NCBI GenBank assembly: GCA_030612175.1
Contig: JAUWOJ010000004.1
Span: 1-31,753 of the forward strand
Direction: 5' to 3'
Origin: Candidatus Bipolaricaulota bacterium
GTDB lineage: Bacteria > Bipolaricaulota > Bipolaricaulia > UBA7950 > UBA9294
DNA length: 31,753 bases
In this document: positions 15,051 through 23,072 of the stretch, one piece after another
Layout of the letters: each line of letters starts with the position of its first letter
How positions within the stretch are numbered: position 1 is the stretch's first letter
Program-made: the position numbers and the translations under genes
The notes under the pieces: model-generated
What the model saw: the letters and a program-made list of their open reading frames with translations, nothing else
Databases searched by the model: none
What the model was told of the DNA's origin: nothing

Positions 15051-16307
15051 ATGAACACGTTATTAGTCTTTGGGATCTTGATCGTTGTTGGCTTTGTCTT
15101 TGGCGAACTAGCCAACAAGCTTCGACTTCCTCGGGTGACGGGGTACATCATTGCTGGGATTTTCTTGAACCCCGAGGTGTCACATCTTATCCCAGTGGAG
15201 TTTGTGCAATCGACGAGTACGGTAACGAATTTCGCCCTTGCCATCATGACATTTGAAGTAGGAGGTACCTTAGCCTTAGAACCCTTGCGAGAGCTCGGAA
15301 AAGGAATTGCGTTTATGGCATTGGGCGAGGCTGAACTGGCCACGCTATTCGTTGTAATCGGTACGCTAGTCACCCTGCCATTCTTGATTCACATTGAGGG
15401 AGGGAGCTTCATTTCCACATACCTTCCATTAGCGCTTCTATTGGGAGCACTCGCCGCACCAACTGACCCATCGGCTACCCTTGCGGTTATTCACCAGTAC
15501 AGGGCAAAGGGACCCGTATCGTTCAGTATTATGGGAGTTGCCGCGGTGGATGATGCGCTTGGTGTGATCAACTTCAGTATTGCCGCGGCGCTTGCAGCAA
15601 TCTTCGCCGGCAATGCGGCTCTTCGCGCATCAGCATTTATTGCACCGTTAATAGGTATCGTTGGGGCAGTTGTACTTGGAGTGCTCTGCGGTATGATTTA
15701 TTATGCGACTTCTCGCTTCCTACGGGAAGAATCAGAAGGACTCTCTATTGTTGCAGTAATCGCCGTTCTCTCTTCATGCTACGGGGCTGCTACTTTGCTT
15801 GGATTAGACCAGCTCCTGGCGACGATGACAGTAGGAGTTACTGTTGTCAACCTGGGGCGCTCGCGAGATCGAATCTTCAAGGCTACAGAGAACTACATTG
15901 AGCCTCTTGTATTTGTTCTTTTCTTTGCCATTAGTGGAATGCTACTTGATTTCCAGATGTTGTTTAAGTTTCTCCCTTTGGTTCTGTTATTTATCCTCTT
16001 CCGCTCGTTGGGGAAATTTACTGGCGCCTATGCCGGCGCTACGCTTGCCCGCTCTCCCCAAAAAGTGCGTCGCTATACTTGTCTGGGGTTAATCCCGCAA
16101 GGAGGAATTGTCATCGGACTTGCCCTTATTGCACGGCAGATTCCAGGACTGGCTTCGGTAAGTAATATTCTGCTGAGTGTGATTATCGGCGCAACGGTTA
16201 TTCACGAACTGATTGGCCCACTCACGTCGAGAATCGCCTTGCAGAAGGCGGGCGAGCTCCCGGGAGAAGCCAGGAAAGATCCAAGCTCAAAAAAGAGTGA
16301 TGCGTGA
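15051..16307 (+). CDS. CPA2-family cation/proton antiporter (Na+/H+ exchanger domain)
   Basis: A 418-residue polytopic membrane protein of about 12-13 helices, made of a Na_H_Exchanger domain only. LRLPRVTGYIIAGIFLNP near the N-terminus and AAPTDPSATLAV in the unwound helix are family hallmarks. AAVDDALG carries the Asp167-Asp168 pair found in electrogenic exchangers such as NapA. There is no C-terminal TrkA-N domain, so it differs from Kef channels. A longer frame begins at 14958, but GAGG four bases before the ATG at 15051 and the membrane topology favour the shorter start. A role in Na+ or pH homeostasis is inferred. Confidence 0.9.
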   Translation: MNTLLVFGILIVVGFVFGELANKLRLPRVTGYIIAGIFLNPEVSHLIPVEFVQSTSTVTNFALAIMTFEVGGTLALEPLRELGKGIAFMALGEAELATLFVVIGTLVTLPFLIHIEGGSFISTYLPLALLLGALAAPTDPSATLAVIHQYRAKGPVSFSIMGVAAVDDALGVINFSIAAALAAIFAGNAALRASAFIAPLIGIVGAVVLGVLCGMIYYATSRFLREESEGLSIVAVIAVLSSCYGAATLLGLDQLLATMTVGVTVVNLGRSRDRIFKATENYIEPLVFVLFFAISGMLLDFQMLFKFLPLVLLFILFRSLGKFTGAYAGATLARSPQKVRRYTCLGLIPQGGIVIGLALIARQIPGLASVSNILLSVIIGATVIHELIGPLTSRIALQKAGELPGEARKDPSSKKSDA

Positions 16308-16312
16308 CAAGA

Positions 16313-16500
16313 CAGTCGGCAGTCGGCAGTCTGGAGTCGAGAAGCAGTCGGCAGCCAAAACCAGTTGAATAGTTGAATGGGAAGCGCGAACTGAGAACTG
16401 AGAACCGACAACTGATTGGTCAAATAGTTGATTGGTTTGATTCGTTCAATTGGTTAAGTAAGTAAGGAAGGGCGAGCTGAGAACTGATAACTGAAAACTG
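16313..16500. repeat. Cluster of degenerate heptanucleotide tandem repeats
   Basis: Three kinds of 7-bp units fill the gap after the antiporter. CAGTCGG-CAGTCGG-CAGTCTG starts at 16313, with another CAGTCGG at 16345. GAACTGA-GAACTGA-GAACCGA-CAACTGA starts at 16388. GAACTGA-TAACTGA-AAACTG starts at 16480. Between them are AGTTGAAT and TAGTTGATTGG variants. It is non-coding and resembles the heptanucleotide short tandem repeats described in cyanobacteria and seen in other genomes. The rest of the gap (16501-16614) shows nothing beyond the S9 peptidase leader. Confidence 0.75.
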
Positions 16501-16614
16501 TAGTGCGTGATCGGTATCTCAATGGACCAGGCTCTTTCATAACTTCCTGATAGTCAGAATGAACTCTTGTAGTTTAGGAGAACAACCACAGGAAGCCAGG
16601 AGAAAGGAGACACG

Positions 16615-18504
16615 ATGAAGCGTATTGCTAAGCAGTATGGGCTGTGGAAAAGCTCGATTACCCCATATGTCCTTTCCCAGGGGATTCAAATAGCTGATCT
16701 TGGATGGGACTCAGATGGGGAGACGCTTGTCTGGCTTGAGGAGCGGGCTGGGCATGGAGTACTTGTGGCGAAGCATCGAAAAAAGGCGGCGCGTGATCTG
16801 ACCTGTGAGTTGTCGGTACGCGCGCGAGTGGGTTATGGTGGCGGTGATTTTACTGTCTCGCACGGGATGATCTACTTCGTCGCTGATGGACGTATCTATC
16901 GCCAGTCCCTTTTAGCGGGAGCGGCACAATCTGTTACTCCGGCATATGGTCAAGCTGCCTCACCGTGTATCTCGCCAGATGGACGGTGGATGTTGTATGT
17001 GCACAGTGATGGACTAGAGGATGTACTTGCCATTATTGATGTTGAAGGGAAGCTCTGGCCGCAGAAACTCGTTGCCGGAGATGACTTCTATATGCAGCCA
17101 TGCTGGCATCCCTCTGGGGAGAAGATTGCATGGATTTCGTGGAGGCATCCACAAATGCCCTGGGAAGGAACAACCGCCCATCTTGCTAAACTGGATATGG
17201 GAGAAGAAGGACTTCCTAGCGTGAAGGAAACAAGGATAATTGCGGGAGGAGAGGGCACTTGTATCTTTCAATCGGAGTTTTCTCCTGATGGTCGCTACCT
17301 TGCATACATCTCTGATGAAAGTGGTTTTGGTAGTCTGTATTTGTATGACTTGTCCACGAAAACACCCCGCCAACTGACTAGTGGTAACGAAGAGCTTGCA
17401 ATGCCTGCTTGGATACAAGGGATGCGAACCTATGGATTTAGCTATACATCTCGTGAGATTATCTGCCGGATAAGTTCGGGGGGGATCAATCGATTGGAGC
17501 GAGTCGATATTGAAACAGGGGCAGCAGAACAACTTGAGCAGTTCTCTGATTACACTCTGCTAAGCCAGCTTGTTCCTTCCCCGACGGAAAACGCTGTCGC
17601 CCTAATCGTGCAATCTGCCGTGACTCCGGCTCGTGTAGCTACGTGTACATTTACCGTCCAGGAACAGCCACGTATTCATCGGTATTCCACGGCAACCGTT
17701 ATCCTGGATGGTGAGTTATCCACACCAGAAGTTGTTAGCTGGCCTGCCCAGGATGGAGGAGAAGTCCACGGTTTCTACTATCAACCGCGCAATGAAGCAT
17801 TCGTGGGAACAGGTCTTCCTCCGGTGGTTATCATGGTGCATGGCGGACCGAGCTCACAGTATACAGCGGGATATCATGGCGGCACGCAGTTTTTTACGTC
17901 CCGTGGTTACGGCGTTCTTGAAGTGAACTACCGCGGGAGTACTGGCTATGGAAGAAGCTATCTGGAAGGACTGAATGGAAAGTGGGGAATTGCTGATGTA
18001 GATGATGTAATTTCTGGAGCAGCATTCCTGGGTGAGACCGGTCGCGGCGATAGTGGCAGATTGGCGATTATGGGCGGAAGCGCTGGAGGGTACACGGTCC
18101 TTCGCGTTCTTACTGAGCACCCAGGAAGGTTTAAAGCAGCTGTTTGCTTGTACGGGATTTCTGATCTGTTTACCCTTGCCCGGGATACCCATAAGTTTGA
18201 GGCTCATTACCTCGATTCGTTGCTTGGTCCTCTCCCCGAAGCGAGTGAAGTTTATCGTGTTCGTTCTCCAATATTCTCCGCGCAGAAGATTACTGATCCA
18301 ATTGCTATTTTCCAGGGAGAGGAAGACAAGGTTGTCCCCAAAGACCAGTCAGAAAGGCTGGTTGCCTCTCTTAAGAATCGTGGCGTTCCCTATGAGTACT
18401 ACCTCTATGCTGGAGAGGGGCACGGATTCCGGAAATCGGAGACGACCGAAAGTCTGTATAGAAGAATAGAGCAGTTTTTGATCAAACATCTGCTTTTTGC
18501 TTAG
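16615..18504 (+). CDS. S9 family peptidase (prolyl oligopeptidase / acylaminoacyl-peptidase type)
   Basis: A 629-residue serine peptidase. Residues about 20-340 form a beta-propeller with repeated SPDGR-type blades (CISPDGRWMLY, EFSPDGRYLAYIS). About residues 375-629 form the alpha/beta-hydrolase domain: VVIMVHGGPSSQY, the nucleophile in GGSAGGY (Ser489), Asp571 in GEEDKVVP and His603 in GEGHGF complete the triad. No signal peptide is visible, so it is likely cytosolic and finishes peptide breakdown. AAAGGAG lies upstream of the ATG. It is preceded by the heptanucleotide repeat patch. Confidence 0.95.
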   Translation: MKRIAKQYGLWKSSITPYVLSQGIQIADLGWDSDGETLVWLEERAGHGVLVAKHRKKAARDLTCELSVRARVGYGGGDFTVSHGMIYFVADGRIYRQSLLAGAAQSVTPAYGQAASPCISPDGRWMLYVHSDGLEDVLAIIDVEGKLWPQKLVAGDDFYMQPCWHPSGEKIAWISWRHPQMPWEGTTAHLAKLDMGEEGLPSVKETRIIAGGEGTCIFQSEFSPDGRYLAYISDESGFGSLYLYDLSTKTPRQLTSGNEELAMPAWIQGMRTYGFSYTSREIICRISSGGINRLERVDIETGAAEQLEQFSDYTLLSQLVPSPTENAVALIVQSAVTPARVATCTFTVQEQPRIHRYSTATVILDGELSTPEVVSWPAQDGGEVHGFYYQPRNEAFVGTGLPPVVIMVHGGPSSQYTAGYHGGTQFFTSRGYGVLEVNYRGSTGYGRSYLEGLNGKWGIADVDDVISGAAFLGETGRGDSGRLAIMGGSAGGYTVLRVLTEHPGRFKAAVCLYGISDLFTLARDTHKFEAHYLDSLLGPLPEASEVYRVRSPIFSAQKITDPIAIFQGEEDKVVPKDQSERLVASLKNRGVPYEYYLYAGEGHGFRKSETTESLYRRIEQFLIKHLLFA

Positions 18505-18611
18505 ATATAAGCATACTGATATCATTGATAACAGGTGATTGTTATCTAACATGGTCAAGCTTTTTCTTTTGAATGAGTGGTCGTGTGTTGGTCGCGCAAG
18601 GTGAATGAGTT

Positions 18612-19097
18612 ATGGCTTCTCAGCATCCTCACTATCTCGGTCATCGAGAAAGGCTTCGCGAAAGGTTCCTTGGAGTAGGCTTTGCCGGATTTGCCGATCA
18701 TGAAGTTGTTGAGCTGCTTCTCACCCTGGCGATTCCAAGAAGGGATGTCAAGGGACCGGCAAAAGAACTTCTTCGAAGGTTTGGGAATCTCCGAGGAGTG
18801 CTTGATGCTCCTGTTGATGAACTTCGTGAGATGCGGGGGATTGGTGAAGTTGCCCCTGTCGCGCTACGAATCATCCGCGAAGTGGCGAGCCTCTATCTCC
18901 AACAGAAAGGAGAGGGCAGCCAGCCGATGTCCGGCCCAGGGGTCTTACATGATTTCTGGCGAGTGCGTCTTGGTGGTTTGCGAAACGAGGTCTTTGAGGT
19001 AGCCTATCTGGGTACAGGCGCTCGCCTGTTACGAGATGGGATTGAAAGGCTGGCACAAGGAACGATTGACCGAGCGGCCGTCTTCCGCGCAGGGTAA
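18612..19097 (+). CDS. radC: RadC family protein, N-terminal part (split radC)
   Basis: Residues 1-161 carry the RadC N-terminal region: YLGHRERLRERFL, FADHEVVELLLTLAIPRRDVKGPAKELL, a helix-hairpin-helix LREMRGIGEVAPVAL, and the start of the JAB/MPN domain (FEVAYLGTGARLL, IERLAQGTIDRAAVFRAG). The frame then stops at GGG-TAA, where family members continue directly into the catalytic half. That half follows in another frame from the overlapping ATG (TAATG). One extra G in the GGG run would restore a single normal-length RadC (about 229 residues). AAGGTG lies about nine bases before the ATG. RadC proteins are JAMM-type metallo-hydrolase homologues of unsettled function. Confidence 0.85.
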   Translation: MASQHPHYLGHRERLRERFLGVGFAGFADHEVVELLLTLAIPRRDVKGPAKELLRRFGNLRGVLDAPVDELREMRGIGEVAPVALRIIREVASLYLQQKGEGSQPMSGPGVLHDFWRVRLGGLRNEVFEVAYLGTGARLLRDGIERLAQGTIDRAAVFRAG

Positions 19098-19300
19098 TGG
19101 AGGCGGCTCTTTATCGGGGCGCAGCAGCTCTCGTCTTCGCACACAACCATCCAAATGGCGATGTGAGACCATCTGTGCAGGACAAAGTGATTACGAAGGC
19201 GTTGATTCTTGCCGCGATGACTCTCAACATTGAAGTCATTGACCACCTCATAGTCTGTTCGGATAAGGTGTTCAGCTTTCGCAACGAAGGCCTGCTATGA
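19097..19300 (+). CDS. radC: RadC family protein, C-terminal JAMM part (split radC)
   Basis: The 67-residue frame starts MEAALYRGAAALVFAHNHPNGD and keeps the complete metal-binding signature H-x-H-x7-S-x2-D (HNHPNGDVRPSVQD), ending with IEVIDHLIVCSDKVFSFRNEGLL, the normal RadC C-terminus. It overlaps the N-terminal part by one base (TAATG), so reinitiation could in principle make both halves. More likely it is one gene broken by a single-base deletion, real or from sequencing, in a G run. Confidence 0.8.
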   Translation: MEAALYRGAAALVFAHNHPNGDVRPSVQDKVITKALILAAMTLNIEVIDHLIVCSDKVFSFRNEGLL

Positions 19301-19487
19301 CGAGCATTGCATACCCTATCCTGTAAGCTTCTCATTGCTCGACGATTCAGCGAAACAGATCACTCCTGGGCGACTCTCGAGCTACGGCTATCTTTTTCTT
19401 GGTTTCCCAATGTTTAGGATTGTAAGTGAATGTGAGCTTGGGTACGCGCTTGAAACAGTAAGGATGCTGGTTGCTCGGTTAGTAGAG

Positions 19488-20978
19488 CTACAGCTTGTAG
19501 ATCTGGCTGTACTTGTCAGTGATATACTGCGTAAAGTAGGAGGGGTTCAACCTTTCTCCTGTGACGCGTTGGAGGAGATCTTGTGGTTCGTACATTTTAC
19601 CGAAGCGGTGTACTTGCTTTCGTAGCCAGGAGAGAAGAACGATGGACTTGCCATTGGCGATTTTCTCATCGAGATCAGGAATCTCTTCTTTTACCTTGGC
19701 AAATATCTGCGCGGAGCACAAGTTTCCTAGCATGTATGAGGGGAAATAGCCAAACATTCCAGCCGACCAGTGTACATCTTGTAGGACTCCGTGTGCGTCG
19801 TCTTTGGGTACAACGCCCAGGTAACGTTTCATTGCATCTTGCCACAGCTCGGGCAAATCACCAACATTGATGCGCCCGTTTATCAGCTGTTCTTCAAGCT
19901 CAAAACGCAGCATGATGTGTAGGTTGTAGGTCACTTCATCTGCTTCTACGCGGATGAGGGAAGGGGTAACTGTGTTCACCGCGTCATACAGAATCTCAGG
20001 CCGAGCGCGAGCAAATTCAGGGAAAACACTGGCCAGGATCGGTTGGAAGAATCTTAGGAACGGGAGTTGCTTACCGACCATGTTTTCCCACATTCGTGAC
20101 TGAGATTCGTGGATTCCAGAGGAGGCGCCTCCATCAAGACCGCTCCAATGCAATTTTTGGGGAATCCCTTGCTGGTATAACGCGTGGCCTCCTTCGTGCA
20201 TGGTGCTGAATATGCCGGAGAACAAGTTGTTGTTGATAAAGCGGGTCGTGACACGGGTATCTCGCGGTCCCGTAGAGATGGTGAATGGGTGTATGGTTGT
20301 GTCCAGCCGACCAGCAGAAAAGTCATAACCCATCGCTTTAAGCACATGCGAAGAAAGCTTCCGTTGTTGATCAATGGGGAATGTTCCCTCTAGAACTTCC
20401 GTGTGGGGCTGAGTACCTTCTTCTCTTAATTGCTTAAGAAACGGGACGAGTTTCTTGCGCAATGGCTCAATCACCAGGCGGAGCTGGTTGGTGGTCATTC
20501 CTGGTTCATACTCTTCGAGCAAGGCATCGTAAAGGTTGTCTTCATAGCCATAGAGCTCCGCAAACTGTCGTGAAAAGTCAACCATCTTCTGTAAATGGGG
20601 CTGGAATAGTTCAAAGTCCGAAGTTTTCTTTGCCTGTTCCCAGACCGACTCACTTCTCGATTGTGCAATGGTAAATCGCTCATAGATGTCGGGTGGGATT
20701 GACTTCTGACGACGATAGGCTTTTCCTACTACGCGTATACTTGCCTGCTCCTCTAATGAGAGATCATTTTGTGTTTCTAGCTCTTCCAGATAATGACCAA
20801 GCTGGTCCGATACCAGAAGCTCAAATGCCATCTTGGCGAGTTTTCCAAGTACGAGAGCTCGCGCAGCGTGCCCTTTTGGGGGAAGGTACGTACGTTGGTC
20901 CCAGTGAAGTAAGGAAATGGCGGATCTTAGCTTACCAATCTCTTGAAGGTGCTTCTTGTAGGCGGCGAGGGTATTCAT
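19488..20978 (-). CDS. M32 family metallocarboxypeptidase (carboxypeptidase Taq type)
   Basis: A 496-residue zinc carboxypeptidase that trims C-terminal residues from peptides. The N-terminal ISLLHWDQRTYLPPKG and the zinc motif HEGGH (His261, Glu262, His265) followed by ALYQQGIP are diagnostic; GIHESQSRMWENMVG downstream supplies the third ligand Glu (HES-x2-R). Length is normal. M32 enzymes are common in thermophiles and peptide fermenters. The start overlaps the stop of the FAH-family gene by four bases (ATGA), so they form an operon. It converges on radC; the 187-bp gap between them holds no recognised feature. Confidence 0.95.
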   Translation of the reverse strand: MNTLAAYKKHLQEIGKLRSAISLLHWDQRTYLPPKGHAARALVLGKLAKMAFELLVSDQLGHYLEELETQNDLSLEEQASIRVVGKAYRRQKSIPPDIYERFTIAQSRSESVWEQAKKTSDFELFQPHLQKMVDFSRQFAELYGYEDNLYDALLEEYEPGMTTNQLRLVIEPLRKKLVPFLKQLREEGTQPHTEVLEGTFPIDQQRKLSSHVLKAMGYDFSAGRLDTTIHPFTISTGPRDTRVTTRFINNNLFSGIFSTMHEGGHALYQQGIPQKLHWSGLDGGASSGIHESQSRMWENMVGKQLPFLRFFQPILASVFPEFARARPEILYDAVNTVTPSLIRVEADEVTYNLHIMLRFELEEQLINGRINVGDLPELWQDAMKRYLGVVPKDDAHGVLQDVHWSAGMFGYFPSYMLGNLCSAQIFAKVKEEIPDLDEKIANGKSIVLLSWLRKQVHRFGKMYEPQDLLQRVTGERLNPSYFTQYITDKYSQIYKL

Positions 20979-21736
20979 AGTATTGGCTCCTCAATGATCT
21001 CTTTCGCGGGAGAGCAGACACGGTTTCTCAGAGTCCCTATGCCTTGGATTTCAACTTCTACTAAGTCGCCAGAAGAGAGCGGACCTACACCTGATGGGGT
21101 ACCGGTAGCGATTACGTCACCTTCTTCTAAGGTCATGAATGAGGTAATCTCCTCAATGATCTCCGGAATGGAGAAGATGAGCTGACTTGTAGTAGCATCC
21201 TGTCTTGTCTCTCCATTTAGTCGCAACTGGATGTGGAATGGTTCCTGAATCTCATCCTTAGTGATGATTACCGGACCAAGAGGAGCGGAGGTATCGAACC
21301 CCTTTGCGCGGACCCAATTCTTATCCCATCCTTGCGCCTCGCGATCGGAAACATCATTCATACACGTGTATCCTAAGATAACATTCATCGCCTTGTTAGC
21401 CGGTACGTTTCTGCAACGACATCCAATGACTATGGCAAGCTCAGCTTCGTAATCCACGTGAGGGCTAGGTGGAAGAATGATATTATCTTCCGGGCCGATG
21501 ATTGCGGAAGGAGGCTTGAAAAATAACAACGGCCTAGCAGGTACCTCATTGCCTAATTCCTGCGCGTGCGCGGCATAGTTTCGCCCCAAGCAGATGATCT
21601 TTGTAGGAGTACATGGAGCAAGTAACCGTACTTGAGACAGGGCGTAGTTTTGCCGAGAGGTGATGATCTGTTGGCCGCAGAGCTTTCCGGCTAGTGGTTC
21701 TCTGCCTTCACTGGGCAAGAATCGCACGTATCGCAT
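20975..21736 (-). CDS. Fumarylacetoacetate hydrolase (FAH) family protein
   Basis: A 253-residue single-domain FAH protein. CLGRNYAAHAQELG and PLLFFKPPSAIIGPEDNI are typical, and the metal ligands lie in VDYEAELAIVIG (Glu-x-Glu) with NDVSDREAQ. TPSGVGPLSSGDLVEVEI is the standard end. The family includes fumarylpyruvate hydrolases, oxaloacetate decarboxylases and 2-hydroxyhepta-diene isomerases; the exact substrate cannot be told. AAAGGAG four bases upstream supports the ATG. It overlaps the M32 peptidase start by four bases, an unexplained pairing. Confidence 0.9.
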   Translation of the reverse strand: MRYVRFLPSEGREPLAGKLCGQQIITSRQNYALSQVRLLAPCTPTKIICLGRNYAAHAQELGNEVPARPLLFFKPPSAIIGPEDNIILPPSPHVDYEAELAIVIGCRCRNVPANKAMNVILGYTCMNDVSDREAQGWDKNWVRAKGFDTSAPLGPVIITKDEIQEPFHIQLRLNGETRQDATTSQLIFSIPEIIEEITSFMTLEEGDVIATGTPSGVGPLSSGDLVEVEIQGIGTLRNRVCSPAKEIIEEPIL

Positions 21737-21822
21737 TCTTCTCCTTTAGAAGAGATAGATCGGCTGGTAAATAACAACGGTGAACACTGTCCTATTGCTG
21801 TGTATCGACCAAGTAGCGCAGC

Positions 21823-21851
21823 TTGCACTAGAATAGACTCTAACATAAAAT
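21823..21851 (+). promoter_or_regulatory. Promoter of tRNA-Leu
   Basis: TTGCAC (21823-21828, 4/6) and TAAAAT (21846-21851, 5/6) are spaced exactly 17 bp. The mature tRNA begins 14 bp after the -10, consistent with a very short 5' leader. Confidence 0.65.
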
Positions 21852-21864
21852 AGGTTGTGTTTGA

Positions 21865-21949
21865 GCCAGAGTGGCGGAATTGGCAGACGCGCGGGACTCA
21901 AAATCCCGTGGCCTTTTAGGTCATGTGGGTTCGACCCCCACCTCTGGCA
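21865..21949 (+). tRNA. tRNA-Leu (anticodon CAA)
   Basis: An 85-nt class II tRNA. The acceptor arms GCCAGAG and CTCTGGC pair fully. The D loop contains GGCGGAATTGGCAGAC, the anticodon stem CGGGA/TCCCG encloses the loop CTCAAAA (anticodon CAA), a long variable arm follows, and the T arm GTGGG-TTCGACC-CCCAC is standard. The discriminator base is A; the 3' CCA is not encoded and must be added by a nucleotidyltransferase. It converges on ftsZ with an 11-bp gap. Confidence 0.97.
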
Positions 21950-21960
21950 CTAAGCTCCTG

Positions 21961-23070
21961 TCAAGGGTTTCTCTTTGCTGTCTTTGAACCATGCTGTTGA
22001 GATTTGCGGTTTCGCCGCAAGTATGCGGGAATGTCAAGATCATTCATTCTACCGCGCTTCTCTTGCTGTAAATTGGCAAGCATTGATTCATTATCCAGAG
22101 ATGCGCCCTCTTCTACGCCATAACTGACTGGAAAGCCTGTAGCGATTACTGTTAGGCGAACTCCTTCCATCCCATCATGGATTGCAGTGCCGAAAATGAT
22201 GTCTGCTCGATCAGATACTGCCTCGCGGATCAAAGAGGCTGCTTCAGTAACTGCTTCCAAGGTAAGATCGGGGCCTCCCGTGATGTTCATAATCACCTTG
22301 CGCGCGCCCTTGATTGAGCCATCGAGCAGGGGAGACGAAATCGCAATGCGTGCCGCATCCTTTGTGTTGTTCTCTCCTTCTCCTTCTCCAATGCCCATCA
22401 TTGCGGTTCCAGCATCTCGTAGCACGCTCTCTATGTCCGCAAAGTCGAGGTTGATCATTCCTGGAACAGTGATTAGCTCAGAGATTCCTTCCACGCCCTG
22501 TCTGAGGACCTCATCAGCTAGGACAAAAGCTTGCGTGATTGGGATATCTGGAGGAGCAACTTTGAGGAGCCTATCATTGGCGATTGTGATAATGGCATCA
22601 ACAGTCTCCGATAGATTCGCTATTCCCGTTTCAGCTCTATCGGCCCTTGTTAGTCCCTCAAAGGAAAACGGGCGCGTAACGATTCCTGTTGTCAGAATTC
22701 CGGCTTCCCTAGCCAAGGAGGCAATTACGGGAGCGGCGCCAGTGCCGGTTCCCCCACCCATTCCAGCGGTGATGAATACCATGTCAATGCCGCTAAGTAG
22801 ATCCATGATCTCTTCGTGGGTCTCCTCAGCGGCCAGTCTTCCGATTTCGGGGTCTCCTCCAGCGCCCAATCCGCCGGTTAATCTACGTCCAATTTGAAGA
22901 CTGCGATGAGCTTGTACAACTTCAAGCACCTGGATATCTGTGTTTACGGCAACTAATTCCACTCCACTGATGTTGGTGGAGAACATGCGATCAACAGCGT
23001 TTCCTCCACCGCCTCCTACGCCGATTACCATCAGCCGAACAGGGGGTGTCATACTGGTTTCGTTGGACAT
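21961..23070 (-). CDS. ftsZ: Cell division protein FtsZ
   Basis: The tubulin-like GTPase that builds the Z ring. IGVGGGGGNAVDRM, the tubulin signature GGGTGTGAAP and the T7 loop INLDFADI are all intact. The C-terminal tail keeps the conserved partner-binding peptide DIPAYLRRNRK, which binds FtsA. From the ATG at 23070 it has 369 residues; GGGGGTG four bases upstream overlaps the ftsA stop. A GTG at 23076 is an alternative start overlapping the ftsA TGA. Last gene of the dcw cluster, facing tRNA-Leu. Confidence 0.98.
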   Translation of the reverse strand: MSNETSMTPPVRLMVIGVGGGGGNAVDRMFSTNISGVELVAVNTDIQVLEVVQAHRSLQIGRRLTGGLGAGGDPEIGRLAAEETHEEIMDLLSGIDMVFITAGMGGGTGTGAAPVIASLAREAGILTTGIVTRPFSFEGLTRADRAETGIANLSETVDAIITIANDRLLKVAPPDIPITQAFVLADEVLRQGVEGISELITVPGMINLDFADIESVLRDAGTAMMGIGEGEGENNTKDAARIAISSPLLDGSIKGARKVIMNITGGPDLTLEAVTEAASLIREAVSDRADIIFGTAIHDGMEGVRLTVIATGFPVSYGVEEGASLDNESMLANLQQEKRGRMNDLDIPAYLRRNRKSQQHGSKTAKRNP

Positions 23071-23072
23071 TC

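Noticed and set aside
16313..16500. The repeat patch as a CRISPR array
   Set aside because: Units are 7 bp, adjoining and degenerate, with no regular spacers and no cas genes.
18527..18546. Hairpin GATAACA-N6-TGTTATC after the S9 peptidase as a terminator
   Set aside because: The stem is AT-rich and the nearest T-run is about 14 nt further on, so it is not a standard Rho-independent terminator.
19301..19341. CGAGCA/TGCTCG inverted repeat after radC as a terminator
   Set aside because: A 6-bp stem with a 29-nt loop and no T-tract is too weak.
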